Positions 1 to 9,900 of a DNA stretch of 64,000 bases are shown here, piece after piece. A program made the translations under genes and the position numbers. Position 1 is the stretch's first letter, and every line of letters starts with the position of its first letter. The notes under the pieces are model-generated. The model was given only the letters and a program-made list of their open reading frames with translations. It did no database searches and was not told the origin of the DNA. Origin of the DNA: Streptomyces cellostaticus (GTDB lineage Bacteria; Actinomycetota; Actinomycetes; Streptomycetales; Streptomycetaceae); NCBI RefSeq assembly GCF_001513965.1, contig NZ_KQ948035.1, forward strand, positions 102,896 to 166,895. The letters are read 5' to 3'.

Positions 1-279
1 CAGTACATGACCGTCTACAAGTCATTCCTGGACGAGGCCACCCGTGCTGCGGAGATGGCGGTGTACAAGGTCCAGGGCCGCGACATCCGGTTCGACGCGC
101 TGACCCAGGACACGGTCGACAGTCCGACCGAGAAGAAGATCCCCGCGATGCTCGTGCCGGTGGTCGCTCTCACGAGGGCCAACATCAAGAACACGGTGAT
201 CGCAGACGGCGTCTATTCCGTCAAGGACATCTGCACCCCGAAGTACGAGGCGGCCTGCACTGCAATCGGCCTGAAGTAG
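1..279 (+). CDS. D-xylose ABC transporter substrate-binding protein, C-terminal part (partial)
   Basis: The frame is open from the first base and ends with TAG at 277-279, so this is the 3' end of a gene that starts outside the window. The visible ~92 residues, with IPAMLVPVVALTRANIK and a Cys-containing end (DICTPKYEAACTAIGLK), match what I recall of the C-terminus of XylF/ChvE-type periplasmic sugar-binding proteins. Such proteins are secreted lipoproteins that deliver xylose or a related sugar to a membrane permease and ATPase. In most operons of this type the ATPase and permease genes follow directly, but no such gene follows here, so the operon is either ordered differently or truncated. 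The internal ATG at 7 is not the start. Family call fairly sure; exact sugar inferred. Confidence 0.8.
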   Translation, partial: QYMTVYKSFLDEATRAAEMAVYKVQGRDIRFDALTQDTVDSPTEKKIPAMLVPVVALTRANIKNTVIADGVYSVKDICTPKYEAACTAIGLK

Positions 280-617
280 CACCCGTCCTCCGCCGCGCAC
301 GCCATCGCACCCACCCCCGGGTGGTCACGGCCCTAGCCTCCGCCGAGGTCCGACCTGCCCGAGCGGCACGGCGCAGCCCGGCGGAGGCATGGCGCATGCG
401 AGAACCGACCGTGGCGGCCAGGCAGGCCAGCGCGCCGCCCCCGACATCTGACCACCACCCACAACATTGGCTCCGAAGTGTGCCGAGCCGCGAGAGTCGG
501 CACTGAACCGGCCACGATGCAGCCAGTCAGGCCCCGGCCCGGTTCCCTCGTGCGAGCTGGTCCTCAGTCCCCAACTCGCGCAAGATCAGGCGGAAATGCC
601 GGGCGGTGTAAAGTCTG
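280..617. other. Stretch without a gene
   Basis: No frame in these 338 bases shows convincing protein-like composition on either strand. It separates the xylose-binding gene from the convergent MerR gene. I see no clear stem-loop terminator, tRNA or repeat here. Confidence 0.5.
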
Positions 618-1388
618 TTAGGGGATGTCGATTCCGGCTGATCGCATTTTCTCCTGGATCAACGTGGTCAGTCGGGTCCAGGCAGGCCGCTCGTCTTCTC
701 CGTGGCGGGTGAGCAGTTCGTAACGGGGCGCGCCATCGTCGCGGTTCTGGAGGCCGCTCAGCGTGGGCAGCAGTGAGGGATCGGCGAGGAAGTGGGCGGC
801 CACTTCCTCGGCGAGTTCCTCGATCCGGGGATCGTCGGGGTCCCAGTTCCCGGCGCTCCAGGTGAGCTTGATGATGGCGACGTGCCGGGGATCGTCGAGG
901 CCGCGCTCGATCTGGGAGAGGTAGTCGTCGAAGCCCTCCGGCAGCAGGGCCCTGACCAGGATCAGACCCTCTCGTGCCGTCGTCACGTCGTCCGCGGTGA
1001 ATCCGAGCGCGGGCATCCGGTCCAGCAGCGCGAGAGCACGGTCGGGCAGCAGGACCCGGTCGCGGTGGGCGAGCCGGCGCAGCGTCTCGCGCCGCGCGAT
1101 CAGCTCGTCGATCCGGCTGGTGAGGCTCTCCTCGACATCGACGAGCGCGGCCGCGAACGTGTCGGGATCGGCATCGACCATGGTGCCGATCCCGGCCAGC
1201 GGTACGCCTGCGCCGGCCAGTGTCCGGACCTGGACCAGCCGCAGCAGGTCGGCCGTTCCGCAGCGTCGGTAGCCGGACGTGTCGCGGCCGGGTTCGTCGA
1301 TCAGGCCGTTCTGGTGGTAGCGCCGGATGGTCTTCACCGTGCCGCCGGCGAATGCCGCGGCTTGGCTGATGGTGATTCCGTCTGGCAT
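618..1388 (-). CDS. MerR-family transcriptional regulator
   Basis: This 256-residue protein begins MPDGITIS with ATG at 1388-1386. Residues ~5-45 form the winged HTH of MerR proteins (ISQAAAFAGGTVKTIRRYH), followed by the conserved GYRRCGTADLLRLVQVRTL segment and a dimerisation helix rich in Arg and Glu. The long C-terminal part (~residues 90-256, with WSAGNWDPDDP) is a ligand-sensing or unknown domain, not a metal-binding tail, since it lacks the Cys pattern of metal sensors. The gene overlaps by 55 bases the 3' end of the broken hydrolase frame upstream, so the two were once one transcript. A MerR-type promoter with a 19-bp spacer at 2145-2175 probably drives both, which fits autoregulation. 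The effector is unknown. Confidence 0.85.
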   Translation of the reverse strand: MPDGITISQAAAFAGGTVKTIRRYHQNGLIDEPGRDTSGYRRCGTADLLRLVQVRTLAGAGVPLAGIGTMVDADPDTFAAALVDVEESLTSRIDELIARRETLRRLAHRDRVLLPDRALALLDRMPALGFTADDVTTAREGLILVRALLPEGFDDYLSQIERGLDDPRHVAIIKLTWSAGNWDPDDPRIEELAEEVAAHFLADPSLLPTLSGLQNRDDGAPRYELLTRHGEDERPAWTRLTTLIQEKMRSAGIDIP

Positions 1389-2138
1389 TGCGTCAGTTGA
1401 CCCCCGCCGTGCAGCGAGTCGGCCACTTCTCGAACGGCCGTGGCGATGGCCCGGAAGTCCTTGCGCACGATGGTCGTGTGCTTGCTTCCGACCGTCGCGC
1501 TCACCCCCACGTTGGGATTCCGGGAGAGGATCGGGTCCAGCGTGGCACGCATCGCCGCCAGCCCTTCCGCGGTGCCGCCGAGGCTGGCACCCGAGGCGAC
1601 GAGGAACCGCATCGGGAAGGTCACGAGGTCGAAGACCGGCTCGCTGGCGGCGACGATCTCGTTCAGCTCTATGTTGACCTCGGCGTGCTGGTCGGCGCTC
1701 ATCCGCGCGGCCATGCCCAGCGGGCGGACGAGCGGCATTATCCGACCGAAGCGCCGGAACATCTTCCGGATCTCCTCCCGGCCGGCCTCTCGGCTGCCCT
1801 CGACGGTGGCGAGGTAGTCCCACGGGTAGCCACCGTCGACCATGACCACACCAGCGACGCGGTCCGGGTTCCGGGTGGCCCGGTGCAGCGCGAGCGCCGC
1901 ACCGTAGGACCAGCCGACCAGCAGTGGCCGCTCCGCGCCAGTCGCATCCAGGACGGCATCGACGTCGCGGATGCAGGCGTCGAAGGAGTAGTCCGCCGAC
2001 TGATTCGACCGGCCGCGGGCCCGCTCGTCGTAGGTGATGTGCCGGTACTCGTTCCCGAGTTGCCGTGTCCTCCACCGGCACCATGCCGGTCCAGGGGGAG
2101 TTGGGGTTCGGGTTCGAGTTAGGGTTCGAGTTCGTCAT
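1334..2138 (-). pseudogene. Alpha/beta-hydrolase gene with internal deletion and frameshift
   Basis: The ATG at 2138-2136 opens a frame reading MTNSNPNSNPNPNSPWTG then MVPVEDTA. Around 2060 the homologous reading moves to another frame (QLGNEYRHITYDERARG), which leads into the main hydrolase body ending at 1334 (ARMSADQHAEVNIELNEI, LARNP-like and RKDFRAIATAVREVA segments). The nucleophile-elbow region is readable as GWSYGAA. From memory of this Streptomyces family, the segment between VEDTA and ELGNEYRHI should hold roughly 30 more residues with the oxyanion-hole region, so an internal deletion removed it and shifted the frame. The 3' end overlaps the MerR gene. The Asn/Pro-rich N-terminus is encoded by hexamer-like repeats. 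Non-functional as read. Confidence 0.7.
2103..2134 (-). repeat. Hexanucleotide-like microsatellite encoding an Asn-Pro/Ser tract
   Basis: On the plus strand, variants of GGGTTC and GAGTTC/GAGTTA alternate here, and the minus strand reads them as the NSNPNSNPNPN start of the broken hydrolase. Simple repeats of this kind gain and lose units by slippage. Confidence 0.6.
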
Positions 2139-2144
2139 GCGTTC

Positions 2145-2175
2145 AGCGTCCACCCTGACCTTAGGCCAAGGTCAA
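2145..2175 (-). promoter_or_regulatory. MerR-type promoter/operator, 19-bp spacer, leaderless start
   Basis: The minus strand has TTGACC (2175-2170) and GACGCT (2150-2145) separated by 19 bp, the long spacer typical of MerR-controlled promoters. Within the spacer, 2157-2173 is a near-perfect palindrome with arms GACCTT and AAGGTC. The hydrolase ATG at 2138 begins 6 bases after the -10, so the mRNA would be leaderless or nearly so. Confidence 0.65.
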
Positions 2176-2577
2176 CCTCGGAATTTCTGCAGTTCGCTGA
2201 CCGGGTCGGTGCCTGTGCCGCGCCGAAGGCCGGTAGGCACGATGTCAACCAACGTGGCCCGGTACACGAAGTCAACCCCCGAAGGACTTCCGGAGCCGAC
2301 CACTTGGTTCAGAGAAGTGACTGACCTACGAATACTTTGCCAAGCGGACCTTCGGCTGGCCATTGCACCACCGCCGACTGACCCACGCCTACGAGACCCA
2401 CCCACACCACTGCGAGGCTGCCTCACCGGGAGCGCGCACGCATCGGCACCCGCGCCGACGCCTGCTGACCCGTTCCCGCGGCAGCTCGTTCCCCGGTGGC
2501 CACACACCGCCGGGGAGAGGCTGCGGCCCGTGCCGGCTCCCGTCCTCAGAGGCTCTTGCGGGCAGGCACCGGGCGGG
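2176..2577. other. Stretch without a gene
   Basis: These 402 bases lie between the divergent MerR/hydrolase promoter and the 3' end of the minus-strand gene at 2578. Open frames that cross it have no recognisable protein features. No repeat or clear hairpin seen. Confidence 0.45.
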
Positions 2578-3126
2578 TCAGCCGTCGGCCTCGTCCTCCT
2601 GCCCGGCCGCGTCGCCGATGGCGACGCGCAGGTCATGCATGCCTTGCAGGATGTCGATGAGGGCTTCTTCCGCCCCGCTCAGAGCGCGTCGGGTTCCCTC
2701 CGTATCGCCGCGCTCCGCGTGCAGCTGCGCGCCGAGCGCGTACACCGCTGTCATGACAGCGGCGAAGGCGGCCTCCCGGCCGGGTGGCAGTTCCTCCGCC
2801 TCGGGTTCGGAGACCTGCACGGCGGTGCGCTGCAGCCGGTTCGTCAGGACGTTGACCGCGAGGCCGGGGTCCGCTCCTATCTGTTCCCCCCAGCCGAGCA
2901 ACGTCTCAAGGACGTCCTCGATCTCCTCTTCCTCGGTCAGACGGGTTGCAGCGGTGATCTCGAGCTCCGTTTTAGCCAGCAGACTGCCCAGCAGCTGCAG
3001 GCGGTCTTCTTCCTGCGGCCCCTCGGGTCGCTTCTCCGTGTCTGCCACCGGCTCAGCCGCCAGAGCAGCCAGCGCTGCGTAGATCTGCTCAGCGCTTACC
3101 GGGCGCTCACTACTGATGCTCACGCC
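2578..3126 (-). CDS. Hypothetical acidic protein
   Basis: I do not recognise this 182-residue protein. The proposed GTG start at 3126 gives (M)SISSERPVSAEQIYAALAALAAEP; an in-frame ATG at 3198 would add 24 residues of poor composition. The sequence is strongly acidic, helical-looking and soluble, with EEEEIEDVLETLLGWGEQIG near the middle and an acidic tail (GQEDEADG). There is no signal peptide or membrane segment, and only ordinary Streptomyces codon bias supports that it is real. It sits alone next to the nitrate reductase remnant, with no partner to suggest a role. Confidence 0.5.
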   Translation of the reverse strand, partial: GVSISSERPVSAEQIYAALAALAAEPVADTEKRPEGPQEEDRLQLLGSLLAKTELEITAATRLTEEEEIEDVLETLLGWGEQIGADPGLAVNVLTNRLQRTAVQVSEPEAEELPPGREAAFAAVMTAVYALGAQLHAERGDTEGTRRALSGAEEALIDILQGMHDLRVAIGDAAGQEDEADG

Positions 3127-3348
3127 TTCAGCTTCACCCAGCGAAGGCGTCCCCGCCCGCCCAGACACCTTCGAGTCCCGAGCTAAATTTCCATTCACCC
3201 GCCTGCGCTGCTGTTCGTGGTCCAGTGCACCGCAGAGGGTGCGTGCTCAGAGCCTGCGGGTGATGTGCTGCTCCCACTGGTTCGGTCACGCTCCAGGGTT
3301 CCAGCCCAGGCGCCGACACACCCCGGCCATCCAGGTGCGGGGACGGTC

Positions 3349-3805
3349 TCAGCGCCGCGAGCCGGGGGGGCCGTCGGCGCCGAGCGACAGCTTGTAGCCG
3401 GTGCCGGCGGAGGCCACGCACAGCCGGGGGTTCGACTCGGTCCTCGATCTGGTTGGTGCGTACGAAGCCCTTGACCTGCTTGTTCGCCAGGTACTGCGCC
3501 TCCAGGGACAGCTGCCCGGAGACGTAGAAAGACAGCGCGTCCGGCCCGTGCTCGTCCAGGATCGTCCGCAGTCGGACCGCGACCGAGGCGATGGCCTCGT
3601 CCACATCGGTCTCGACCGGCTCGGCGCCCCGCTTGTCCCGCACCAGGGCCTTGCCACCTCGCCGGGCGCGGCCATCATGTCCGCGCTCGGCGCCCCCTTG
3701 GTCACAGGAGGCCGAAGTTGGTGGGGTGCGCCTTGTCCCCGGACGCCTTCGCCGAGCGGCGGCGGCCGTCGGCCGGATACCGCACCAGGTCCAGCACGAT
3801 CGGCG
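3349..3805 (-). pseudogene. Assimilatory nitrate reductase (molybdopterin oxidoreductase) remnant
   Basis: Two minus-strand frames together read as the N-terminal quarter of a NasA/NasC-type catalytic subunit. One carries KASGDKAHPTNFG and, in the next frame, TKGAPSADMMAAPG. Then come VRDKRGAEPV, VDEAIASVAVRLRTILDEHG, YVSGQLSLEAQYLANK and FVRTNQIE; a further shift near 3440 leads to RLCVASAGTGYKLSLGADGPPG. These strings are hallmarks of assimilatory nitrate reductases, which use Mo-bis-MGD in the cytoplasm. At least two frameshifts and the loss of both ends make it non-functional. No partner nitrite reductase or transporter remains nearby. Confidence 0.75.
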
Positions 3806-3923
3806 CCCTGCGTGGCTGCGGTTGGCCGGCGGATCGAGCCCGCGATGTCGGCCAGCCGCAGCCGTGCTGACGGTGTGGTTCCTGGGGCGTCAGCGTATGG
3901 GGTCCGTGTGGGGCTCGGCTCTT

Positions 3924-4195
3924 CTAGACGGGCGCCAGTTTGAACTGCTGGTTGTTACCGTGCCAGCAGCCGGACTGGACCACCGGGGCGCCGTCTCCTT
4001 CGTCGGCCCAGGCGACGTCCATGCACTTGCCGCTGTGCTTTGCGATGAGCAGGACGTAGCCGTCGCTGGTGGGCTGCTGGTACCAGCGTTGGTTGTCGCC
4101 GTAGTGGCAGTTGGCCTGGACGATGCGGGCCGTGTCCGCGTGGCTGGCCCATTCGACGTCCAGGTATGTGCCGCTGTGGTGCGCGCGGCACTGGT
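3924..4195 (-). pseudogene. Ricin-type beta-trefoil lectin domain, C-terminal remnant
   Basis: Reading minus-strand from about 4195 to the TAG at 3924-3926 gives HSGTYLDVEWAS, CHYGDNQRWY, HSGKCMDVAWADEGD and CWHGNNQQFKL. The repeated (Q/N)xW/F motifs and Gly-Lys-Cys-Met-Asp strings are those of RICIN/CBM13 domains, which end many secreted Streptomyces glycosidases. Only about two of three subdomains remain, and no catalytic domain or signal peptide precedes them: the frame runs into the oppositely oriented LuxR remnant. It looks like the cut 3' end of a larger secreted enzyme gene. Confidence 0.7.
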
Positions 4196-5187
4196 GCCGG
4201 GAGCCGGCCTCGAGGAGACGGGGGCGGCGCTGTCCCGGGTGCTCGCGCCGAAGGTGGCGCATGACGCATTGCGGTGTGGAGTGATGAACCCGGCGTCGGG
4301 TTTGGGTGTCACGTCACTGGCGTTCTGGCATGGGTACGCGCCCGATGTCGGTCGCGCGCGCTACTGAGCCCGGACGGCATCGGAGCCTATGTGCGGGACC
4401 TGGATCGCCTGGCGCGGCAGACGGTCCCGGTGATGGTGGTCGATCGGAGACATAGCCCAGGTGCGTGTGACCGGCTGCTCGCCGAGTACGGGGTCGGTGA
4501 GGAGTTGTGCCTCGTGTTGCGGGACACGCGCGGAGTGTGTGGGGGGTGCTCTACCTGTTGCGGGAGGCGGGCGGGCGGCCGTTCGACGGTGCTGACGTGC
4601 GGCGGATCGCCGAGGTCGGGCCCTCGTTGATCGCCGCGCTGCGCAGCTATGTGACGGCTGGGCCCGTCGCCCTGTCAGCGCACGCGCCGCCACCTAGTGT
4701 GCTCATCGTCGCTGCGGACGGACGGATCGGGGCGACGACGCCTCAGGCGCGGCCGTGGCTGGAGGCAATGACTGCTCGGCAGAACGTTCCGGACTGGCTG
4801 ATCGAGTCGTCCTTCGCCGCGCTGGCAGCCGCAGCGCGGGAGCATGCGCGCAATCCGCGCCGGCACAACCCGCTGCTGTGCGTACCCTCATCGGGATCCG
4901 GCTGGTGGACCGCGATCGACGCGCAGCCGCTCGGCGACGACGGCGACGTTGCGGTCGTGATCCAACGGGCAACCGGCACGCTGCTGCTCCCCTCGTTCTG
5001 CGACTGGTACGCAATCACCGCCCGCGAACGCCAGATCATGCACCACCTGCAGGACGGGTCCGCGCCCAAGCAGATCGCCCGGCTCCTCGACTTGTCCGTG
5101 CACACGATCAACGAGCATCTCAGGGCGATCTTCCGCAAGACCGGCACCTGCGGGCGGAACGAACTGGTAGCGGCCATCACAGCGTGA
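4195..5187 (+). pseudogene. LuxR-family regulator broken by frameshifts
   Basis: Pieces in three frames join into one protein. The first (4195 to ~4345) reads ETGAALSRVLAPKVAHDALR and TSLAFWHGYAPDVGRA, the next GAYVRDLDRLARQTVPVMVVD and EELCLVLRDTRGV, and the last from ~4530 reads VWGVLYLLREAGGRPFDGADV onward. The C-terminus (~5005-5180) is an intact LuxR-type HTH (ITARERQIMHHLQDG, HTINEHLRAIFRKTG). The second break coincides with a GTGTGT run near 4528, as if two bases were duplicated. The 5' end is missing or very short and abuts the lectin remnant. The last frame alone could still make a 226-residue HTH fragment from ATG 4507, but with no clear ribosome site. Confidence 0.7.
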
Positions 5188-5215
5188 CGCCCTCAGGCCG
5201 CAAGCAGGGATGCCG

Positions 5216-5297
5216 TTACTGACTTCGGCTCGTCAGGATCAGTACGAGGTCCGCCGCTGTATCGGCTGGTACCGGCACATCATCGTGGCCGCAAAGG
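5216..5297 (+). mobile_element. DDE transposase C-terminal remnant (IS701-like)
   Basis: A short open stretch reads ARQDQYEVRRCIGWYRHIIV. It resembles the conserved C-terminal YEVRRxxGWYRHITL segment that I associate with IS701-family transposases. Nothing else of the element, including terminal repeats, is recognisable, so this is a decayed relic. Family assignment is from memory. Confidence 0.5.
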
Positions 5298-5753
5298 TGG
5301 ATACAGAAACGCTTCCGGCAAGTCGGCGCCTGTCCGCGGCCCACGGGGCACCGGCCGCTTCGATCTGTACGCGAGCAGTACGCCTGCGATCCTCCGCGAC
5401 CGGGTGCACCTCCCAGCGGTAGGCGGGGGAGAGCACCCTCACAGTCCCGGGCTGGCTGGAGAGCATCGGTCCGTGTCCGTTTCTGTACTTTCCGTGACAT
5501 TGGATCAGGACGACTTTCGGTGTCCCCGGGCACGGTGTTCGCGCCCAAGACAGCCTTGCCCGCACGGCGGTTTGCGGCTCCGGGCGGGAGTGGAGGGCTT
5601 GGTCAGGGTGTGGCCGGAACAAATCGGGCAGGGCGAGGGCGGTATGGCTGGGCGGGGCCACTGCTGGTGACATATGCGGCGCGGTGTCGCGGCGCCATGC
5701 CCGAACCACATCAGCGAAGTGGTCTTGTTCATCTCGGAACGGAAGGCGGCGGG
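5298..5753. other. Stretch without a gene upstream of the DUF6603 operon
   Basis: These ~456 bases hold no credible gene; the frame of the next gene is open upstream to 5520 but that part has random composition. The promoter of the 14-kb operon should lie here, yet I cannot point to a clear -35/-10 pair. Confidence 0.45.
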
Positions 5754-6956
5754 ATGCCGGCTGAGGTCATCTTCTTCAACGTCGGCCAGGGGGACTGCAC
5801 GTTCCTGTGGTTCTACGAAGTGCCGGGCGGCGGCTCCGGGCTGTCGAACCTCGCGGACCGGGTAGGCGTGGCCGCCGCCCTGATCGACTGCGGGGGCAAG
5901 CCCTCCATTCCGCACCGCAGCACGCACGGTCGGCCGGGCACGAACGACGAGCGGACGGTCGCGCACATCCGGGAGGTCATCGCCGACCGGCTCGCGCGGA
6001 ACGCCGGGGCGAGCCGGGGCAAGCTGGACTACCTGTTCCTCAGTCACTCTGACGCCGACCACTACAACCTGCTCGAGCCGCTGCTGTGCAACGCCGCCAA
6101 GACGCTCGACTTCGGGATCCAGGATGTGTGGTACACGGGCGACCCCCGGGAGTTCCACAAGGGGGACACCGACGCGTTCACCTACAAGCTGCTGGAACCG
6201 GGGGAGCAGCACCGGCTGACCAACGGCGCCCACAGGGTGGTGAACGACCCGAAGTCCGTCGGTCTGTACCCGGCGAACCAACGCGTCGAGATCGCTCCGA
6301 CGGTTGCCGGCCTGCCGGAGCTCTACCTCGTGTGTTCCTCGCTGTACGCCATCGTCGACGGCCGGAAGGTGACCTCCAAGACACGCGGGAAGCGACCTTC
6401 CACCTGGACGAACGCAGCCAGCCTGGTGTTCATGCTGCGCGGCCGGCCCGCCGCGGGCGACGAGCGGCGGCAGAAGGTGCTGCTGATGGCCGATGCCGAG
6501 CGCGGCGTGGAGGACTTCCTGCGGGAGTCCGACCTCGTGGACAGCCGCTACCAGCGCGAGAAGAACCTGTGGCTGAAGGCCGGTCACCACGGCAGCGCCG
6601 AGGCCACCAGCAAGGACTGGCTCGACTACACCACCCCCGACGCGCTGTTCTTCAGCTCCGGGCTCGGGCGCTTCGGCGGCACCGGCATGCCGGCCGACAC
6701 CAAGCTGAACGAGATCCGCACCACCCTCGCCGCGCACAGCCTCCCTCAGCCGGTCATCGCGCCGACTCAGCAGCATCCGTACGGGTCCTTCCAGAGGGGA
6801 AGGACACCGCCGTTCGTCATACAGAACGCGACGGAGGGCATCTGCACGACCCTGGCCGAGGCTCCGCCTCCCTCCGGGCGTGACTGGCTGGGGGTGGACT
6901 GGCATCTGATTCTGGATGACCCGAGGCCCGGCGACTATCACCTCGCATTCGTCTAA
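5754..6956 (+). CDS. MBL-fold metallohydrolase (ComEC/Rec2-like)
   Basis: This 400-residue protein starts MPAEVIFFNVGQGDCTF; the ATG at 5754 is chosen because GGAAGG sits 7 bases upstream and the family's N-terminal FxVGQGD motif follows at once. The metal-binding HxDxDH motif is at residues 98-103 (SHSDADH), with further likely ligands in LMADAERG and GHHGS. This layout matches metallo-beta-lactamase hydrolases of the ComEC/Rec2 C-terminal type, which cleave phosphodiesters, but the membrane channel of ComEC is absent and no signal peptide is present. It is probably a soluble cytoplasmic enzyme. It lies 37 bases before the giant DUF6603 gene on the same strand, so it may belong to that operon as a processing or nuclease component (inference). 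Confidence 0.8.
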   Translation: MPAEVIFFNVGQGDCTFLWFYEVPGGGSGLSNLADRVGVAAALIDCGGKPSIPHRSTHGRPGTNDERTVAHIREVIADRLARNAGASRGKLDYLFLSHSDADHYNLLEPLLCNAAKTLDFGIQDVWYTGDPREFHKGDTDAFTYKLLEPGEQHRLTNGAHRVVNDPKSVGLYPANQRVEIAPTVAGLPELYLVCSSLYAIVDGRKVTSKTRGKRPSTWTNAASLVFMLRGRPAAGDERRQKVLLMADAERGVEDFLRESDLVDSRYQREKNLWLKAGHHGSAEATSKDWLDYTTPDALFFSSGLGRFGGTGMPADTKLNEIRTTLAAHSLPQPVIAPTQQHPYGSFQRGRTPPFVIQNATEGICTTLAEAPPPSGRDWLGVDWHLILDDPRPGDYHLAFV

Positions 6957-6993
6957 CGACTCCTCAGACTCAGGGAACAGGGAGCAGCCTGTC

Positions 6994-9900
6994 ATGGCAC
7001 TCACGGTCGCCGCGCTGGAAGCGCTGCTGGACCAGACGCGGGAGACGTTCCGGCTCGGCACCGGGGAGTTGGGACTCGCGGGCTTCACCGAGCAGTGCAC
7101 CGCCTACCTGGCCGACGCCGGCCTCGAGTTCACGGATGTCACCGTGGTCGACAAGCCTGGCCTGCGCGTCGAGGGCTCGGTGACGCTGAAGGGCAAGGCC
7201 GAGACGCGCGGCAGCGTCACCTTCGTCCCGGACGCCGCAGGCGCCACCGTCGCCGGAGTCCGGGTGGACGCCGAGGTGGAGCAGGGCAGCGAGCTGCTCT
7301 CTGACGCGGCCAAGGCGGCCGTCGCGAGCCTCGCGGTGCTGAAACCGAGCCGCCCGCGTCTGGTGTTCGGCGAGGAGCCCGGACGCGACGCGCGGGTGGC
7401 GGCCCGGACCGGCGTCGGAGTTGCGCTGGACTTCCCCGCCGCCGACGCCGCCACCAAGCCGTACCTCTGGGCGTACGAGCCCGCGGACAGCTCCGAGGCG
7501 TGGCAGCTGGGCGGGGCCTTCCCGGCGGTCCCGCTCGCGGACTTCTCCAGCCTCGCCGACCTGGCCGGCACCCCGGGCGGGGACGGCTTCGCGCTGCCGT
7601 CGGACGTGCCGCAGGCACAGGGCCTTTCCCTCGGGGCCCTGTCCGTTTCCTTCGGCCCGGGCGACGGCGGGGGCGCGGCACAGCTGCTGTCGATGTGGCT
7701 GCGCGTGGAGATGAACACCCAGTGGGCGCTCGCGGGCGGGCAGTTGGTGGTCCATGGCCTCAACGCCCAGTTCGGGGTTGTCCTTCCACGGTCCAAGCCG
7801 CGTGTGCAGACCGTGCTGGGCGGCGAGGTCGTCCTCGCCAACGACATCGCCGTCGACGTGGAGATCGCCTTCCCCGACCGGGAGATATCCGCCTCGCTCG
7901 GGCGGCCCGTGCCGCTCAAGCCCCTGATGGACCGGCACTTCCCCGGCCTGCCCGTACCCGCGCTCACCGTCGAGGACCTGACTTTGTGGGGCTCGGCCGC
8001 CCCCGGCGCGTCCGGCTACGGCGTCGATGCGGAGCTGAGCGACGTCTGGCAGCTCGCCGACGGGGTCAAGCTCTCCCGGGTCGCCCTCTCCGCGGCCAAG
8101 CAGGGCACGGACACCACGGCGTCCCTCGACGCACTGTGGAACCTCGACGAGACAGTCCTGGACGTCCACGGCGAGTGGGCGACCGGCACCGGCTGGAAGC
8201 TCACCGCCTCCGCCTCGAACGTCTCGCCCGCCGACATCTTCGGCCGGTTCGGCATCGCGCCGCCGCCGATCCTCAAGGACGTCACCATCGACCACATCGG
8301 GGTGTCGTACGACGGAAAGGACCAGAAGTTCCACCTCGATGTGACCGGGACCTTCCCGCTGGGCGAGCTGAAGGCCGCGCTGAGCCTGACCGTCGACCTC
8401 GCCAAGCGGTCCGGCGGGCAGCCGGGCTACGACCAGCGGTACACCGGCTCCCTGTCGCTGGAGATCCCCCAGCACGGCGGCGAGCCGCGCACGATGACCT
8501 TCACGCTGGCCGACGCCCAGCACGCCGAGTTCACCGCCTCCTGGGAGGACGCCAAGGGCGTCTCGCCCGCCGACCTCGCGACGCTGCTGGGCGTGGACGC
8601 GCCCGCCGAGATCCTGGCGAAGCTGGGGTCGGTCACTTCGGTGCGGCTGCGGTACGCGTCCACGGACAAGTCCGTCGTCTTCGCCGCCCGCACTGTCGAC
8701 GGCGGTTCCCTGGTCCTCGTGTCCCAGCGGGACAAGAGCGGCGGCCACGCCTGGGTGGCGCGCGTCAGCGTCGCACTGAGCGCGGCCCTGTCCCAAGTCC
8801 CGCTCCTGGAGGGACAGATCCCCGCCGACCAGGACGTGGCCGTCCGCGCACTCGGCGTGCTCCTCGCCTCCGATGCTCTCACGGCCGCCCGGACGGCCGA
8901 GCTGAACCGCGCTCTGGCCGCGTGCGACGACAAGCAGCCCGCGCTGCCCGCCGACGGGCTGGGCAAGGGCGCCGCATTCTCGATCAGCCTCCAGCTGCCG
9001 GGGCGCACCGAGCTGACGTCGCTGGTGGTACGGGGCGACCGCCTGGGGGGCGCGTTTGCCGGGCGGCGGCAGCTGACCGCGAAGGGCCCCCACATCGCAG
9101 GTGCTGCGGATGCCGCCGGTGGCGTCAACGCCGCCTTCACAGCGGCGGGTCCGGGGGCCTCCATGCCCCTGGTGGCCTGGGCGGACGTGCAGCGCGCGGT
9201 CGGCCCGCTGCGGCTGCGCCGCGTCGGCGTGGGCTACGCCGACGGCACCGTGTGGGTGCTGTTCGACGCGTCGCTGGGCATGGCCGGGCTCGTCCTCGGC
9301 GTCGAGGGCCTGGGCCTCGGTATCCCGCTGGCCCACCCCGACCGGCCCGAGATCCGCCTCGACGGGCTGAGCGTCGCGTATTCCAAGCCCCCGCTCGCGG
9401 TCAAGGGCGCGCTGGTCAACCGGCCCCCGGACGACCAGTACGCGCTGCTGGTCCAAGGCGTCCTCGTCCTCTCGGCCGCGAAGTTCGGCCTGTCGGTGCT
9501 CGGCGCGTACGCGCGGTCGAAGGACCGCCCCGACGCGACGTCGATGTTCCTGTACGGCAAGGCGTCCGGGAAGTTCGGCGGGCCGCCGCCCCTGCAGATC
9601 ACCGGCATCATGGCCGGCCTCGGCTTCAACACCTCGGTCACGCTGCCCGACGGCGACCGCGTCCTGGACTTCCCCTTCCTGAAGGACCTGACGTCGACCG
9701 ACCCCGGCACCGACCCGATGGAGGTCCTGCAGACACTGATGGCCGGCGGCCGGGACGCGTGGGTGCGCCCGGCCGTGGGGCAGATGTGGTTCGCGGCGGG
9801 CCTGGAGTTCAGCGTCGCCGAGTTCCTCCAGGGCCAGGGGCTGCTCGTGCTGGAGGTCGGCGACGACTTCGCGGTCGCGCTGCTGGGCACGGCCGACGCG

